Source of the DNA: Daedaleopsis sinensis
Taxonomy: Eukaryota > Basidiomycota > Agaricomycetes > Polyporales > Polyporaceae
Length of the DNA stretch: 64,000 bases
Reading direction: 5' to 3'
Assembly: GCA_033807695.1 (NCBI GenBank)
Contig: CM066311.1
Span: 1,798,001 to 1,862,000 of the forward strand
The notes beneath the pieces are model-generated. The model worked only from the letters and a program-made list of their open reading frames with translations, was not told where the DNA came from and ran no database searches. The position numbers were made by a program, and so were the translations under genes. Positions 11,801 to 23,879 of the stretch are shown here, one piece after another; the stretch's first letter is position 1; the number at the start of each line of letters is the position of its first letter.

Positions 11801-13296
11801 GCTTCCCGTCAGTCGAGGAATCCTTCACTTCACCGACAGCATCCTTGGGCAGCGCGGTCAGCTCGTACAAGCCGTTGTCAGAAGAGATCGTCAATACGAC
11901 GGCGCGTTCGGCGGGGTTGTAGCTGAGTGTCCGGGGTGGAACGTAAGGGCTGCCGAACTTCCGCACGCTGAGAAGACCAATGTCCGAGCCGCTGTTGATG
12001 TCGTATGCGCGCACATACTTATCGCGAACGTAGTAGAGCGTGTCTCCTTGCATGGCGAATGCGGGGCGCTCACGCTCAAGCTTAAAGACAATCAAACCAT
12101 TATCATGACCTGGCCGTGCGCGGATATGAGATGACGAAGGAGATGCCGAAGTGGAGACGCACCAGCAGCAAACAAGTTCAGTTCAGGATGCGCCGCCAGC
12201 ACCCAGAAACGGTCCTGTTCTCGCCGGAACGTCTGCACAGCGGAGCGCTTGGTGAGATCCCAGACGCGAACGGTCTTGTCTTCACCGCAGGACACAATAA
12301 GCTCGTGTTTGGGGTGGAAGAGCGCTGTGGAGACGTTGTTGAAGTGACCTCTGCACGCGTCTACCTCCCACGCCTTCGTCTCGCTCATGCGCCAGATCTT
12401 GATTTGCCGGTCGTCTGCAGCGGAGACGATGAGAGGAAGGGTCGGGTGGAACGAGGCCCAGTTGACGCCGCGATCGTGTCCCTCGAGCACGTACTTGACG
12501 GTCGAAAAGTTGTCGAAGGAGTCAAAGGTACCGGGCGCGGTGTTGGGGGTGTTCTTGCGCAAACCGGAAATATCCCAAACGCGTACAGTCTGATCTTGCG
12601 AAGCGGATACGATGAGGTCCTCTTTCGGGTGGAACTGTGCAGACATGACATAGTGCGAGTGCCCAGTCAAGATGGCAATGCAGTTTCGCGAAGTGCTGTT
12701 CCAGATGCGGATCGTTTGGTCGTCGGACGAGGAGAGCTGGAGGTGTTCCTCTGCATGAGGCATGAAGCTTAGTGAGAGCGAGCGTCGAACTTACAATCCA
12801 TGGCATCTCGTGGTGAAACTGTACGGTCCGAACATAGTCAAGGTGTCCATGAAGGGTGAAAAGGCAGCGGCGGTTCGTGGGTCGGATGTCTGCGAGCGAT
12901 GAGATACATTGCGCGGTAGCCGTGATTGGTACTCACCCCAAACTTTGATCTTGTAGTCGTCTCCTCCCGTAGCTAGCAACGCGCGACTGGGGTGGAAGGC
13001 GACTCCGCGCACGGGCCCTAAAGCACGTTTGGCATGCAATGGTGGAAGGATTCAGAGATCGCGATGCGCACCTTCATGCTCCTCGAACCTATCCACCAAA
13101 ACACCCATCCGATAGTTCCACAGCTGCACGCTCCCATTGTGCAGCGACGCGGCGAGTAATGGCTGAGTAGGGTGGAAGGCGAGACCTTGTGCTTAATCTC
13201 ATTACCCCTGCCATAAACCGTACCTCAAAACCAAGGACGATGCATACCTTTGACGCGATTGCTCTTGGACTCGAACTTCGTGAGCATCACCGACAT
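8881..13296 (-). CDS. COPA: Coatomer subunit alpha (COPI coat, alpha-COP)
   Basis: This is the large scaffold subunit of the COPI coat, which drives retrograde Golgi-to-ER vesicle transport and binds dilysine cargo signals through its WD40 propeller. The start [17 protein letters not shown] at 13296 is typical of the family. WD40 repeats follow ([70 protein letters not shown]), then the second propeller, an alpha-solenoid ([18 protein letters not shown]) and the acidic linker ([17 protein letters not shown]). The C-terminal domain ends [15 protein letters not shown] at 8881. About ten short introns interrupt it, and the protein should be about 1,200 residues, the normal length. It shares a short divergent promoter with the nuclease gene at 13699. 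No defect is visible. Confidence 0.96.
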
Positions 13297-13698
13297 TTTG
13301 GCAACGTCCTCTGCGGTCGATGATGTGTAGAGCTGACCGGTACAACGTGCAGAAGAGGTGTGAGGGAAAGGCGGTACTGAGTCGGCTACGTGGAAGTAGA
13401 GATGGGAAAACGTGACGACGTGCAGACTTGCCGAGAATAGTAGACGACTACAGACACTGGACAGTGATCAACAGATACTAATCCGGCATAGGCTCCGTTG
13501 TTAATACTAAAGGTAAGTAATTCTGGGCGCGACAAACATTAATGAATTGACAGCGTTTCAAACGATTTCCAAGTCTTTCTCCTTCTACCTACTACCGCCT
13601 CTGTGGCGAGTTACATCTGCCTCTTTCTATGGATCGTTCACGACTTCACGACCAAGAATAGTTCTGCCTTTGTTAGCTGGATTGGTTGTGTTGTGTGG
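13297..13698. promoter_or_regulatory. Divergent promoter region between COPA and the XPG-like nuclease
   Basis: About 400 bp separate the two start codons, which point away from each other. The region must hold both promoters and 5' UTRs. It is richer in A/T and pyrimidine runs (CTTTCTCCTTCTACC near 13570) than the flanking exons. No specific factor site is claimed. Confidence 0.5.
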
Positions 13699-15786
13699 AT
13701 GGGGGTTCAGGGACTTACACCGTTTCTCCAGAAGACTTGGTGAGTTCGTGGTTTCCTTTCCCTTTTCGTGCGGTCTGCTCAACGACAATTACAGTCCAGG
13801 AGTTATTAAACAACTTCCTGAGAGGTTGCAGGCTCTCTCAGGCAAACGTATAGTGATGTATGTATGGTCGCACAACAGTTCATGAAGACGATATCGATAC
13901 TTTCCTGTCCTCTCATAGCGATGGCACCCTTATCACTCAAAGATTTCACTTCGCTCCTATGCCGCAGCAGTACCGGCATGTTCTTTCTTGGTACCGGCTG
14001 GCGAGGCATCTCAAGCATCATAACATTCAAGCTATATGTGTGTTTGATGGGAGGCAACGGAGCGTAGCAAAGGCACGAGAGGTATGTTAACCAATTCAAC
14101 TCAAGTATATATCTCGTCTAATGTGTAATCCTAGATAGAACGGAGACGTCAAGATCGTATGCTCACTGCGGCTCGTGGTCTCTTCGAGAACGACCGTCTG
14201 GACAGGCTGCGTCGTCTCTCAGGGTCCTTACGATCCATCAGCGTCCACGAACCCGATGAGCAGCCCGCTTCCCTCCTACCACAACCGGAACAGCATACCC
14301 TACCTAGAAGTTCAGGTACTGCGGATGCTGAATCTACTGGAGGTAACGACTCTTCGAAGGGAAATACGTCGCTAGAACGACAAGTAGAGCAGCCCACCGT
14401 CCCGGCAAATGCTGATGCAGCCAGTACACCTGCAGAAGTGTTTATAGCGCCCGCCAATCCCGCCAACATCGCCTCGTCAGTAGTCAGCAGTGCACTCGAC
14501 CTGCCTGAGGGACTGCCAGAAGATCTTATCCCCGAAGAGTCGCGTCGCAGCATCGGAAGCTCCTCCGACCATACCATCACTCGTTCTTCCAAGGCAAAGA
14601 ATCCACCCATGATTTCTTACGATTCGTCCGGCGAATTGGATGCTACAACAGCTTCTGAAGGTCTGCTACATCTCTCAGAATTCCGGCCATGTAGCATGTT
14701 TTTGGACGTACTTATTAATCACCCTCACAGACCTGCCAATCACACCAGAGGATAGCGAGGGGATTGCAGATAACATCTCCCAACTCTATGCAGAGTATTG
14801 CAACAGCGTCCCTCGTCTAGTCTCACTGTCAGAGGCGTCCCCGGACGACGTCGAGCCACTGGATGTTCCCGCTAGCGTCGTCCCAGAAGAGGTTCTCGAT
14901 GCGGCCAAAGCGGACTACGCTCTGTCAAAGAGTCAACACGGTCTGATGGTCGAAGAAGGAAGATTCTGGGAGCAGCTGGTTGACGCTGTCGAGAAAGGAG
15001 ACATCAACATCTTGCAAGCAGCTCAACTTGCAGAGTCGCTCGAGTCGAAGAGCAGTGTGCTCTCCGAGTCGTACATGCGGCGAACTCATCCACCCACTTC
15101 AGAGACATACGACGAAAGCAAGGAAATTCTGCGCGCCATGGGTATACCGTGTATCGAACCTTCTGGTCCTTATGAGGCAGAGGCTTTGGCGGCGTCGGTG
15201 GTCCTGCATGGGCATGCCGACTATGTCGCTAGCGAAGATACGGTATGATGGCCATCCTTCCGTGACAATCAGCTGATGTTCAGCCCTCTCGTCACAGGAT
15301 GTTCTCATCTACGATGCGCCCCTCATTCGCAATTTGGGCAGCATCAATGGCCCTATCGTCGTCATATCCGGTGCCGAAGTCCGCACTGTCTTGCAGCTGG
15401 ACCGTGCACAGTTCATCGACTTCGCTCTCTTGCTCGGCACTGACTTCTCTCAACGAATCAAGAATGTTGGTCCGACACGCGCCTTGAAGTTCATCCGCGA
15501 GTACGGCAAGATCGAGCAAGTCTTGCAACACGAAACCAAGTATCCCCCTCGGATCTCTCCAAACGCATATTTAGAGCAGGTGCAACTGGCGCGTGAAGTG
15601 TTCTACACGCTACCACCGGTGCCCGATGTCGCCTCCTTCAGTGCTGGAGAAATCAATGAAGAGGAGGTTTGGACTATCCTGGATAAGTACGGTCTTCGTC
15701 GCTACGTCATAGAAGAGTTCGGCGCGGACTGTAATAACCAGATGCTTTCTGGCAACTACTTCGAAGACAATCCTTCTGCAGCTTGA
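13699..15786 (+). CDS. XPG/FEN1-family structure-specific nuclease (PIN-domain-like)
   Basis: This is a flap/structure-specific DNA nuclease, probably nuclear and involved in repair or replication. The start MGVQGLTPFLQK is the XPG N-region. Introns at 13741, about 13857, 14084, 14657 and 15243 splice it to KTCPGVIKQLPERLQALSGK, IDGTLITQRFHF and ICVFDGRQRS. A Ser/Pro-rich linker of about 200 residues (14136-14750) separates the N- and I-regions, longer than in FEN1 and more like XPG. The I-region has SGPYEAEALAAS, SEDTDVLIYDAP (joined across an intron) and LLGTDFSQRIKNVGPTRAL (helix-hairpin-helix). All the acidic metal ligands expected for the family are present. The C-terminal QMLSGNYF is close to a PCNA-interaction box but imperfect. 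It does not match FEN1, EXO1 or RAD2 exactly and belongs to an agaricomycete-type paralogue. Confidence 0.88.
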
Positions 15787-16572
15787 TAGATGTATCTCAT
15801 ACTCTACATTTTATCAGCAATAACAAACATCCCATACTCGTCGATTCCCCCAAGTACTTTGAGCTTCGTCGGCCTGGTCGATACTGCTCGAGAAGCCCGC
15901 GGGCGCCTGTACGATGACCGCATCGGCTTTTGGCGGTAGACGATTATAATGGCCCATCCTCTCCCATCCTCTCGCCATCGCCTCTCGCTCAGTATCTTGC
16001 ATGGATTATATTCCTCTCTTTGCCTAGCACTTACTTCGAGAACTGTACTCCTACCCTGACCTTTGCCAACCGTGGAACGCTTTCAGACTCTCACGGATAA
16101 TCACGGAATTGCTCTTTGTGGCGAGGCTGTACAAACGATCACCAACCATTGCAGAATTCCAGCTCTTGACGAACTCTGCGATCTTCAGGTAGACCTCCAA
16201 CAGTCGACGCAACTTCGAGCAAGTGCTACAACGGCGTAGTAGTGAGGAGAAGAGCGGAGAGTTGTAACAGTGGCAACGGTCAGGTGCGTGCTCATTTGAG
16301 ATAGTTCTTCTAGTTGGGACTCACATCACAGCGACGCGTCCAGCTTTTGTCACCAAAGCCATTGCCTCCGACGTATCTCGTCTGTGCCCCAAGCAACGGC
16401 GCAGTCACTATAACGCGACCAGTAGCGACATTGGAACCCCAACAGGGCCGCTCCATACAGCTTTAGTAGTACATCCGAGTTTATTGCGGTGAGTACTGCC
16501 GCCTGCGATCGTTTCTATCGCGCTGTGGGCAATGTGCGTATTGTGTTGATCAACGCAATAGAGGTGATCAAG
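15787..16572. other. Intergenic region before the LIM gene
   Basis: This holds the 3' flank of the nuclease gene and the promoter and 5' UTR of the LIM-domain gene. No open frame is convincing. A GTG at 16489 is in frame with the LIM gene but is not a credible start. Confidence 0.4.
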
Positions 16573-19500
16573 ATGGCACAAAGTGGTTATTCGCCGTATC
16601 ATCCCCAATCAAGCTATGCCTATCCTACCTCTCATTCTCAGCCACAGACTCCCCAGCCGTATGACCCCCGGATACAGCCACAGTATCATGGGCAATATCA
16701 GCAGTCGCCCTACAACCAGCCTCCTCAACAACAATATCATTCCTACGGGCAACCCCCTGCTCCACCTGTTCACCGTCCTCCATCTAGAATCAACCCAGTT
16801 CCATACTCTCCTCACCTCACTGGACCCATGACTGCACCTTTGCCACAGCATCAACAACAGTATGGGCATTATGTCCCTTCTCGATCACCACAACCACAAC
16901 TTTATAGTCAGGCCCCGTCGAGCAATCCATACCCGTCACCTGTGTCGCCTCAAACTCCCCATGCTCAGCCTGGGACACCACAGTCTACTCGTCGGCCACT
17001 ACCCGATCCTCGAATACTTTCACCCCCACCTAATAACGGTCAATCGTTCCCTACGCCGCAACAGACGCCTTCCCCGGGTCCGTACACGAACACGACTAAT
17101 CACCGGCCGACACAGTCGGTCCCGAATACATTCCCAGTGCAGCCTCCCCCAAATGCCCTGACTCGTATCCCATCAGGACAGGGTCAGTCTCCTACTTCCA
17201 GTGCGTTTTCTGCGGCTCCATCTAGTCCACCTCGCCCGTTACCCTTGCCTCGGTCAGTGGGCTTGTCCGATCTACCATCCGCACAGAGCCAACCTCAAGT
17301 CCGGCCACAAAGTCCGCCCAAACGAGCTTTACCTGAACTACAAGCAGCTCCAGCTCGGGAGCTGCCTATCAGGAGCCCTGAGCCGCACCCTGCCCCAGGA
17401 CAGAAGTTCGTACCCATATGGAAGCGCGCACTCCCACAACCCGGGGGCTCTGCAATCGTTGCTCCGTCGCAGCCCCCACAGAATCAGGCAACGGTGGAGA
17501 GAAGAAGCACTGTCTCAGGTATCACTCGTCCTCTCCCTTCTCCTGGATCAACGAATGCTGTTGTCGGCGTCCCCGTTGCCCGTATGGGTACCTTGCCTCC
17601 GCACCTTCAGCTACAGCAGATCGCTGTGCCGCCATCCCAGTCATCACGCCAGCCCCCTGATCCCCCTCCTAGAGCTCCGCTTCCCGCTTCTGGCTCCAGT
17701 ACCAACGCTCCTCCGGGGCCCAGGTTTGCAGCCAGGGAGCGCTCTCGCACACTCCCTATGCCCACGGCCGCACCTACTTACCCACTTCCTCCTGAGCCAA
17801 CTCAATCTCTCTCTCGGCAGAGTATCACAGAGTCACCAGAAAGTTCGGATGATGAGGAGTTGACTAACGCGTTGTTAGAGCGACATCGTCGCACCCCAAG
17901 TCCTCAGTACGGTATTCGTGACCTGGCGCGCAACAACACTGTACACAGTAATGGCAGTGGACCGAAGCAAACAGTGCCAGGAGCTCGTCGTGAACTTCCT
18001 GCTCCCGGGCCTCTATCGTCAAGCCAAGATGCGCAAAATAATTCTAGCCTGGCGATGCGCATGGCGAATGCGTCATTACGGTCGACATCTCCCTCTCCGG
18101 CCTTCCAGCCGGGACATCAGCATACTCAAGCTGATGGCTCACGTCCGATGCCCCAACCGCCTGCTCAAGCACAAGCCCAGCAGCGGAATGGCTGGCCTTC
18201 TGCGCTTCCATCCTTGCCTAGAGCTCCGACTTCATCAAATGCGACCCCGCCTCCCGCTCCTCAACCTGCGTTTGCGAACATCCAAGCGCGAGCGCTCCCC
18301 CGCCCGACCCGGTCGAATACCACTAGTGCTGCCATCACGCCCTTTGCCATACCACGCTCTCCCAGGAAGACAGACCTTGATCTTAGTCTAGATGACGCGC
18401 CTCCACCATCTCTCCGACGGTCTCCGGCACCGTTGTCCTCGTTCTCGTCGGCCTCTCAGCAGCGGCCTCCAGTCGACTCCCGTTCTTCGGCACCAACTGC
18501 ACCCCCGATGAGTGGACGTTCGCATACAATTGCTTCGCATACACCGCTACAGCGCATGTCTTCTGACGCTGCTTCGGTCTTCTCGCTGTCCAATTTCCCT
18601 GCTCCTCCTAGTTCCCAACCATCTTCGCCCTCGCCCAGTCAGACCTCATTCCGGCCGCCATCTCCCGCGAAGACTGCGCGTAATCCACCTTCTCCGTCGA
18701 AGTCACAGTTCTCCGGCAGATCGCAGTCGCCCGTCAAGTTCCAACCCCCGCCTCCTCTCACGAGGGAGCAGAGCAGCCCGAGAGTCCCGAAGATTTCGTT
18801 CCCTGCCAATGCGGACGGTGACAGCGACGAGGACGACGGGCCAGTGATCAACATCTCGGGCCCTGCGGATGCGAGAGGCGGTTCTGCTCCCGACGTTCCA
18901 CGCATTTCCTTCGGCGACGACAACGATGTGCCCGCTATCACCATTGGGGGCGTGGATGATGGCCCGTCCATCCCCCAGATATCGCTGCCAGGCGAGCCTT
19001 CCTCTTCGCCGCCCAAGAAGTCACAGCCGAGGAAGGTCCGGGAGCTGATTTCGAACCCGCGTCTGGAGGCGGCGAAACGCAGCGGGCTCGTGTGTGGTGG
19101 GTGTGGGGGACCGATCATTGGTCGTATCGTGAGTGCAATGGACATGCGCTGGCACCCGGGGTGCTTCCGCTGCTGTGTGTGCGACGAGCTCCTCGAGAAC
19201 CTGAGCTCGTACGCGCACGAGGGCCGGCCGTACTGTCACCTGGACTACCACGAGGTGCGTTCGACGACTACCCCGTCTGCGTCGGATCGGAATCGCTGAC
19301 GGAGCTTGTGCAGCATTTTGCGCCGCGGTGCTACCACTGCGAGACGGCGATCGTCGACGAGCGGTTCATCACGCTCGACGACCCGGAGCTGGGGAAGCGC
19401 ACGTACCACGAGCAGCACTTCTTTTGCGCGGAGTGCGGCGACCCGTTCCTGCCGCCGTCGTCGCCCGGGGCGCCGTCGCGGACGTTCGCGGGCGACGGCG

Positions 19501-19839
19501 CGTTCAGCGCGAGCCCCGAGGACGACGTCGGCTTCACGGTCTACAAGGGTCACCCGTACTGCGAGGCGTGTCATGTGCGGCTGCGGATGCCCAAGTGCAG
19601 CAAGTGCAAGAAGAGCATCCGGGAGGGCATGCAGGCCGTCGAGGCGTTGGGCGGGAAGTGGTGTTGGGAGTGTTTCACGTGCGCTGTGGGTGTTGCTTTA
19701 TTGTTTCCTTGTGTTCGCGTGCTGACGGCGAGTGCTCTAGAGCTGCGACAAGCCGTTCGAGAACCCGGCATTCTTCCAGCGAGAGGGCAAGGCCTTCTGC
19801 GAACGCTGTTTCAGTATTATGATCCGGAACGAGGTTTAA
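16573..19839 (+). CDS. Paxillin-like protein with three LIM domains and a long Pro-rich N-terminus
   Basis: This is an adaptor likely to act at sites of polarised growth or cytokinesis, by analogy with yeast Pxl1; the role is inferred from architecture. Three exons are proposed: 16573-19254, 19314-19685 and 19741-19839. The first 800 or so residues are disordered, rich in Pro, Gln and Ser (MAQSGYSPYHPQSSY start). Three LIM domains follow. LIM1 spans CGGCGGPIIGR to CHLDYH. LIM2 runs from CYHCETAIVDERF to YCEACH, with an insertion rich in Gly, Ser and Pro between its zinc fingers. LIM3 runs from CSKCKKSIREG through CWECFTCASCDKPF to FCERCF. The zinc-binding Cys/His spacing is intact in each. 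A short motif of the form PxISxG/PxISLPG recurs three or four times just before LIM1 and may be a binding repeat. Confidence 0.92.
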
Positions 19840-20397
19840 CTCAGGCTGTAACGAAATGTTGTACCGCTTAGCTGCAAGTATATCCTGTCGTATTGTTATT
19901 GTATCCGAGGGGTTTGTAGCGTCCTCGGCACTGTGATGTTGCCATATTGCTGTACAATGCATGTGCTGTGCTGTCTGTATCTTATATTCCTTAGTACGTC
20001 GACGTACCACACAACTCGTCATGCATCAGTATCCCTGACTTGTACTCTATTGTTAATAGAAACGTTTGCTCAAGGACATGCACAATTAGCCGCAGTTGTC
20101 AGAATGACTGAGCTATGGCCGAGCTTCGAAGCTTAATTTAACTTTTATGCAGTGCGTACTACGTAGTAGGACTTGGTCTTGACTAGTACTGGCGTTAGTC
20201 AGTATCCCATATTATTACTAGTTTGGAAAGATAAGCGCCAACACATCCTCTCGACCACCATCATCGCGTCGATATCGTGCATGGTCGGAGACTCTACTTC
20301 CATGACTTGCCGTTTTTGTCATCTTTAAGCCAAACTAGAATCTCTCGCTGACCATCGGAGCAGGAGCACGACACCCTTCTGTGCAGACCGCAGTACT
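19840..20397. other. Intergenic region with the F-box promoter
   Basis: This is the 3' flank of the LIM gene, then the promoter of the F-box gene at 20398. A palindrome (TACTACGTAGTA, around 20157) is present. From about 20205 the sequence is shared with 22131 onward, so the duplicated unit includes the promoter. Confidence 0.4.
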
Positions 20398-21978
20398 ATG
20401 CAGTCAACACCCTCCCTGCAGTCCGCGACTTATCGCACGCTTGATGACCTCCCCGCAGAACTAATCCACGTCATACTCTCACACCTATACGACGAAACTT
20501 TCCATCGTTGGCCTCCATCGATACGCGCGTGCTCCCTTACCTGCAGGTACCTACGCAATCTCGCCCTGGAACATTTCCCTAAGGCTATGTCTCTCCACTG
20601 CCACATCCGTTCGCAGGACTCTGTTGAGCAATTCGCACGCTTCATACAAAGGCACCCTTATTTTGCTGCGAATGTTGCAACACTCACATACCACGGAGTT
20701 GTCGGAGACGACAAGGACACGGTCAGGTTGGACGACACCGTTGTCGCGTCGGTTATCAAGCAGCTGCCTAACCTCGATTCATGGAGGTCCGAAAACGCGA
20801 TACTCGCCCCTCGACAAACCACCCCAATTGCTACCGGTTCTGCAGAGACCGAAAGCGGGCTCTCTTGCATGAAGATACCCTTGCGTAACTGTACAATAAG
20901 ACTGGAGTCAGGCCAGCAACGTGACTCCTCCTTCGTGACGTTTCTCCGCATCCTGGATTTATTCGACATGGACGGCTGTTACATCTTCCTGTCTCACTGT
21001 TCGGACTACCCCGCGCCGTTCCTCGAGGAGCCAGAGCTTGCTAAGAGCCACGATTTCCCGTGTCGTATTCGCTGTCGGTCCCTCTCGTTCAACTCGTCGC
21101 TACACACAACCTCGGGCTACAGCACAGCCCTCGCAACACTGTCATCGTACCTCGACCCTAGCATACTTCGGATGTTCCAGGTCTCGGCCGCCTCCTCAGG
21201 CGACCTCGAGGCAATCGGAAAGGTGCTCTCGGGTCCCGGCCGGGAGATCACCCTCTTCCGACTCGCGCTGACAAAGGTAACGCACAGTGTAATTTCCTGT
21301 AAGTTGTTTTGCGCCGACTCGACCAGTAGTACTTCCTTCGGAATCTGACCACTCTTTTCGGGTAGCCCACTGGCCCGCCCTCCGCATCGACTCGTGCGCC
21401 AAGCTCGAGCGCATAGAGGTCGCCGTGACGCTCCCGGACGGTGCTCCGGCCCCGGGAGAGGTTCCGTTCGCGACGCCGCTGGCCAACATCCTCTCGCACA
21501 CTCCCTCGTCCCTCCAGGAGATCTGGCTGTTCTTCTTCTGCGAGGTCCCGGCAGACGCGGCTGAGCGTATACACGATCGTGCCACCGTCAATCTGGAAGC
21601 GATCGACGAGGCTCTATGCCCGGGCCCGGGGGAGGCTACGCGGCATCCGAACCTGAAGTTCGTCTCGCCGAATTTCCGCTGGCGCCCCGTTGACCGGTCT
21701 AGGCTGTTGCCCCTCCGCCACGCGGCCGTAGAGGAGACGTTTCGTGGACTGCACCAGAGGGGGGTCCTTCGCTACATGCGCCTTGAACAAGAGAGTGAGT
21801 ACCCTTACGAATAGGCTGGTAGCGAAGGTGAGCTCACGCCGCTGGTGGGCTAAAAGATGATCGTCCACTGACGCACATGGTAGCTTTAAAATATTCTGAC
21901 AAAAGGCCCTTGCTACGCTATCGCTCACCACGGACCCATTTCGCTTGTATGCAATTGCACTGCTGCCTGTACATCGCC
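20205..21978 (+). repeat. Tandem duplication unit 1 (F-box gene with flanks)
   Basis: This unit matches 22131-23879 in the same direction. The match begins about 190 bp upstream of the start codon (TTTGGAAAGATAAG, CGCGTCGATATCG) and runs past the stop codon (GGTGAGCTCACGCCGCT). Shared non-coding flanks show duplication at the DNA level, not retroposition. Confidence 0.85.
20398..21814 (+). CDS. F-box protein (intact tandem copy)
   Basis: This is a probable substrate-recognition subunit of an SCF ubiquitin ligase. The N-terminal F-box-like motif reads TLDDLPAELIHVILSHLYD, then IRACSLTCRYLRNLALEHF. The rest has no recognised domain, as is usual for the expanded fungal F-box families. Two exons are proposed: 20398-21298 and 21366-21814. 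The donor at 21299 is a perfect GTAAGT and leaves one base that pairs in frame with the second exon (HWPALRIDSCAKLERIEV), giving a 449-residue product. The neighbouring copy at 22315 is a broken duplicate, which makes this the functional member. Confidence 0.85.
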
Positions 21979-22130
21979 ACATGGCTCGGACTCCGAGCCT
22001 CTGACATTCTCCCCAATTGATGACTTCACTCAGCAAGATCAGCAAGAGTTGGTCTAATGGATCTGTCGACAGTGGTTGTGTTCCTCTGAAGTTTCGCGAG
22101 CGGCAGTGGTGACTCCTGGCGCCCGCCGGT

Positions 22131-23879
22131 AGTATGCGATATTATTCCCAGTTTGGAAAGATAAGTGTCAACATAAGTTCCCTCTCGACCGCCATCATCG
22201 CGCCGATATCGCGCATGCTCGAAGACTCTATTTCCCTGACGCCCGTTTCTTCATCTTGCAGCCAAACGTCGCTGAACATCTGTGCAGGAGCACGACGCCC
22301 TTCTGTGCAATACTATGCAGTCCCTGCAGCCCGCGACTTATCGCACTCTTGATGACCTCCCCCAGAACTGATCCACACCATCCTCTCACACTTATACGAC
22401 GGCAAAAAGTCATATTACAGGCCTCCATCGATATACGCGTGCTCCCTGACCTGCAGGTACCTACGCGATCTCACCCTGGAACATTTCCCTCAGGCTCTCC
22501 ACTACCACATCCGTTCGCAGGATTCTGTTGAGGCGTTCAGACGCTTCATACAAATGCACCCTCAAGTCGCTGCGAAGGTTCAAACACTCACATACCACGG
22601 AGTCGTCGGGGACGACATGGCCACGGTCAGGTTGGACGACACCACTGTCGCGTCTGTTATCATGCAGCTGCCCAACCTCCATTCATGGGGGTCCGAAAAC
22701 GCGATACTCTCCCCTCGACAAACCACCCCAATTGCTACCATTTACGCTCAGGCCAAAAGCGGGCTCTCTTGCATGAAGTTTCCCTTGCGTTATTGTACAA
22801 TGAAAATGGACTCTGGTCAGCAACGCGACTCCTCCTTCGTGATGTTTCTCCGCATCTTGGAATTATTCGACATGGACGAATGTTATATCGTCCTGTCTCA
22901 CGATTCGGACCACCCCGCGCCGTTCCTCGAAGAGCCGGAGGAGGGCCACGATCTCTCGCGTCGCATTCGCTGTCGGTCCCTCTCGTTCAACTCGGTGCCG
23001 CGCAGAACCTCGGGCTACAGCACAGCTCTCGCAACACTGTCATCGTACCTCGAACCCAGAATACTTCGGACGTTCCGGGTTTCCGCGGCCTCCTCCGGAG
23101 ACCTGGAGGCGATCGGAAAGGTGCTCTCGGGTCCCGGCAGGGAAATCACCCTCCTCCAACTCGCGCTGACAAAGGCGACGCACAGTGTGCTTTTCTGAAG
23201 GTTGTTTTGCCCCGACTCGACTAGTAGTGCTTTGTATTCTGACCAGTCTTTTGGTAGCCCACTGGCACGCCCTCCGCATCGACTCGTGCGCCAAGCTCGA
23301 GCGCATAGAGGTCGCTATGACGCTCCCAGACGGCGCGCCGGCCCCGGGAGAGGTCCCGTTCGCGACGCCGCTGGCCAACATTCTCTCGCACACCTCCTCG
23401 TCCCTCAAGGAGATTTGGGTGTTCTTCTTCTGCGAGGTCCCGGTGGAGGCGGCTGAGCGTATACGCGATTGTGCCACCGTCAATCTGGAAGCGATCGACG
23501 AGGCTCTATGCCCGCGCCCGGGGGAGGCTACGCGGCATCCGAACCTGAGGTTATTCTCGCCGCATTTCAACTGGCGCCCCGTTGGCCAGTCTAGGCTGGT
23601 CATGCCCGACCGCCGCGCGGACGTCGAGGGGACGTTTCGCGGACTGCACCAAAGGGGGGTCCTTGGCTACACGAGCCATGAACAGGAGAATGAGTACTTT
23701 CTCGAATAGGGAGGCTGGCAGTGAAGGTGAGCTCACGCCGCTAGTGGGCTGATAGATGATGATCGTCCGCTAACGCACATAGCTTTGGAATAAACTGGCA
23801 ACAGGCTCTTGTTGCGTTATCGCTCACTGCGGACTTATTTCGCTTGTGTGCAACGCGACGGCTGCTGCACATCGCGACG
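22131..23879 (+). repeat. Tandem duplication unit 2 (broken F-box gene with flanks)
   Basis: This is the direct copy of 20205-21978. It keeps the upstream TTTGGAAAGATAAG block and the downstream GGTGAGCTCACGCCGCT block. About 150 bp of unrelated sequence separates the two units. Confidence 0.85.
22315..23709 (+). pseudogene. F-box pseudogene, tandem copy of the 20398 gene
   Basis: The start ATGCAGTCCCTGCAGCC corresponds to that of the intact copy. In the F-box one base is missing (CTCCCCGCAGAACT in the intact copy, CTCCCCCAGAACTG here), which makes an immediate TGA after the DLP of the motif. The reading frame resumes one base off at GAACTG (22365) and stays open through LTYHGVVGDD and IMQLPNLHSWGSENAIL to 23198. 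There the splice donor of the intact gene (CCTGTAAGT) is changed to TCTGAAGGT, and the frame meets TGA. The second exon (HWHALRIDSCAKLERIEV to 23709) is preserved. Two independent lesions make this a likely pseudogene. A shorter product starting at an internal ATG such as 22554 would lack the F-box. Confidence 0.85.

Noticed and set aside
16489..16572. Upstream start for the LIM protein
   Set aside because: The first codon is GTG and overlaps a GTGAGT donor-like sequence. ATG at 16573 begins the conserved-looking Pro-rich region.
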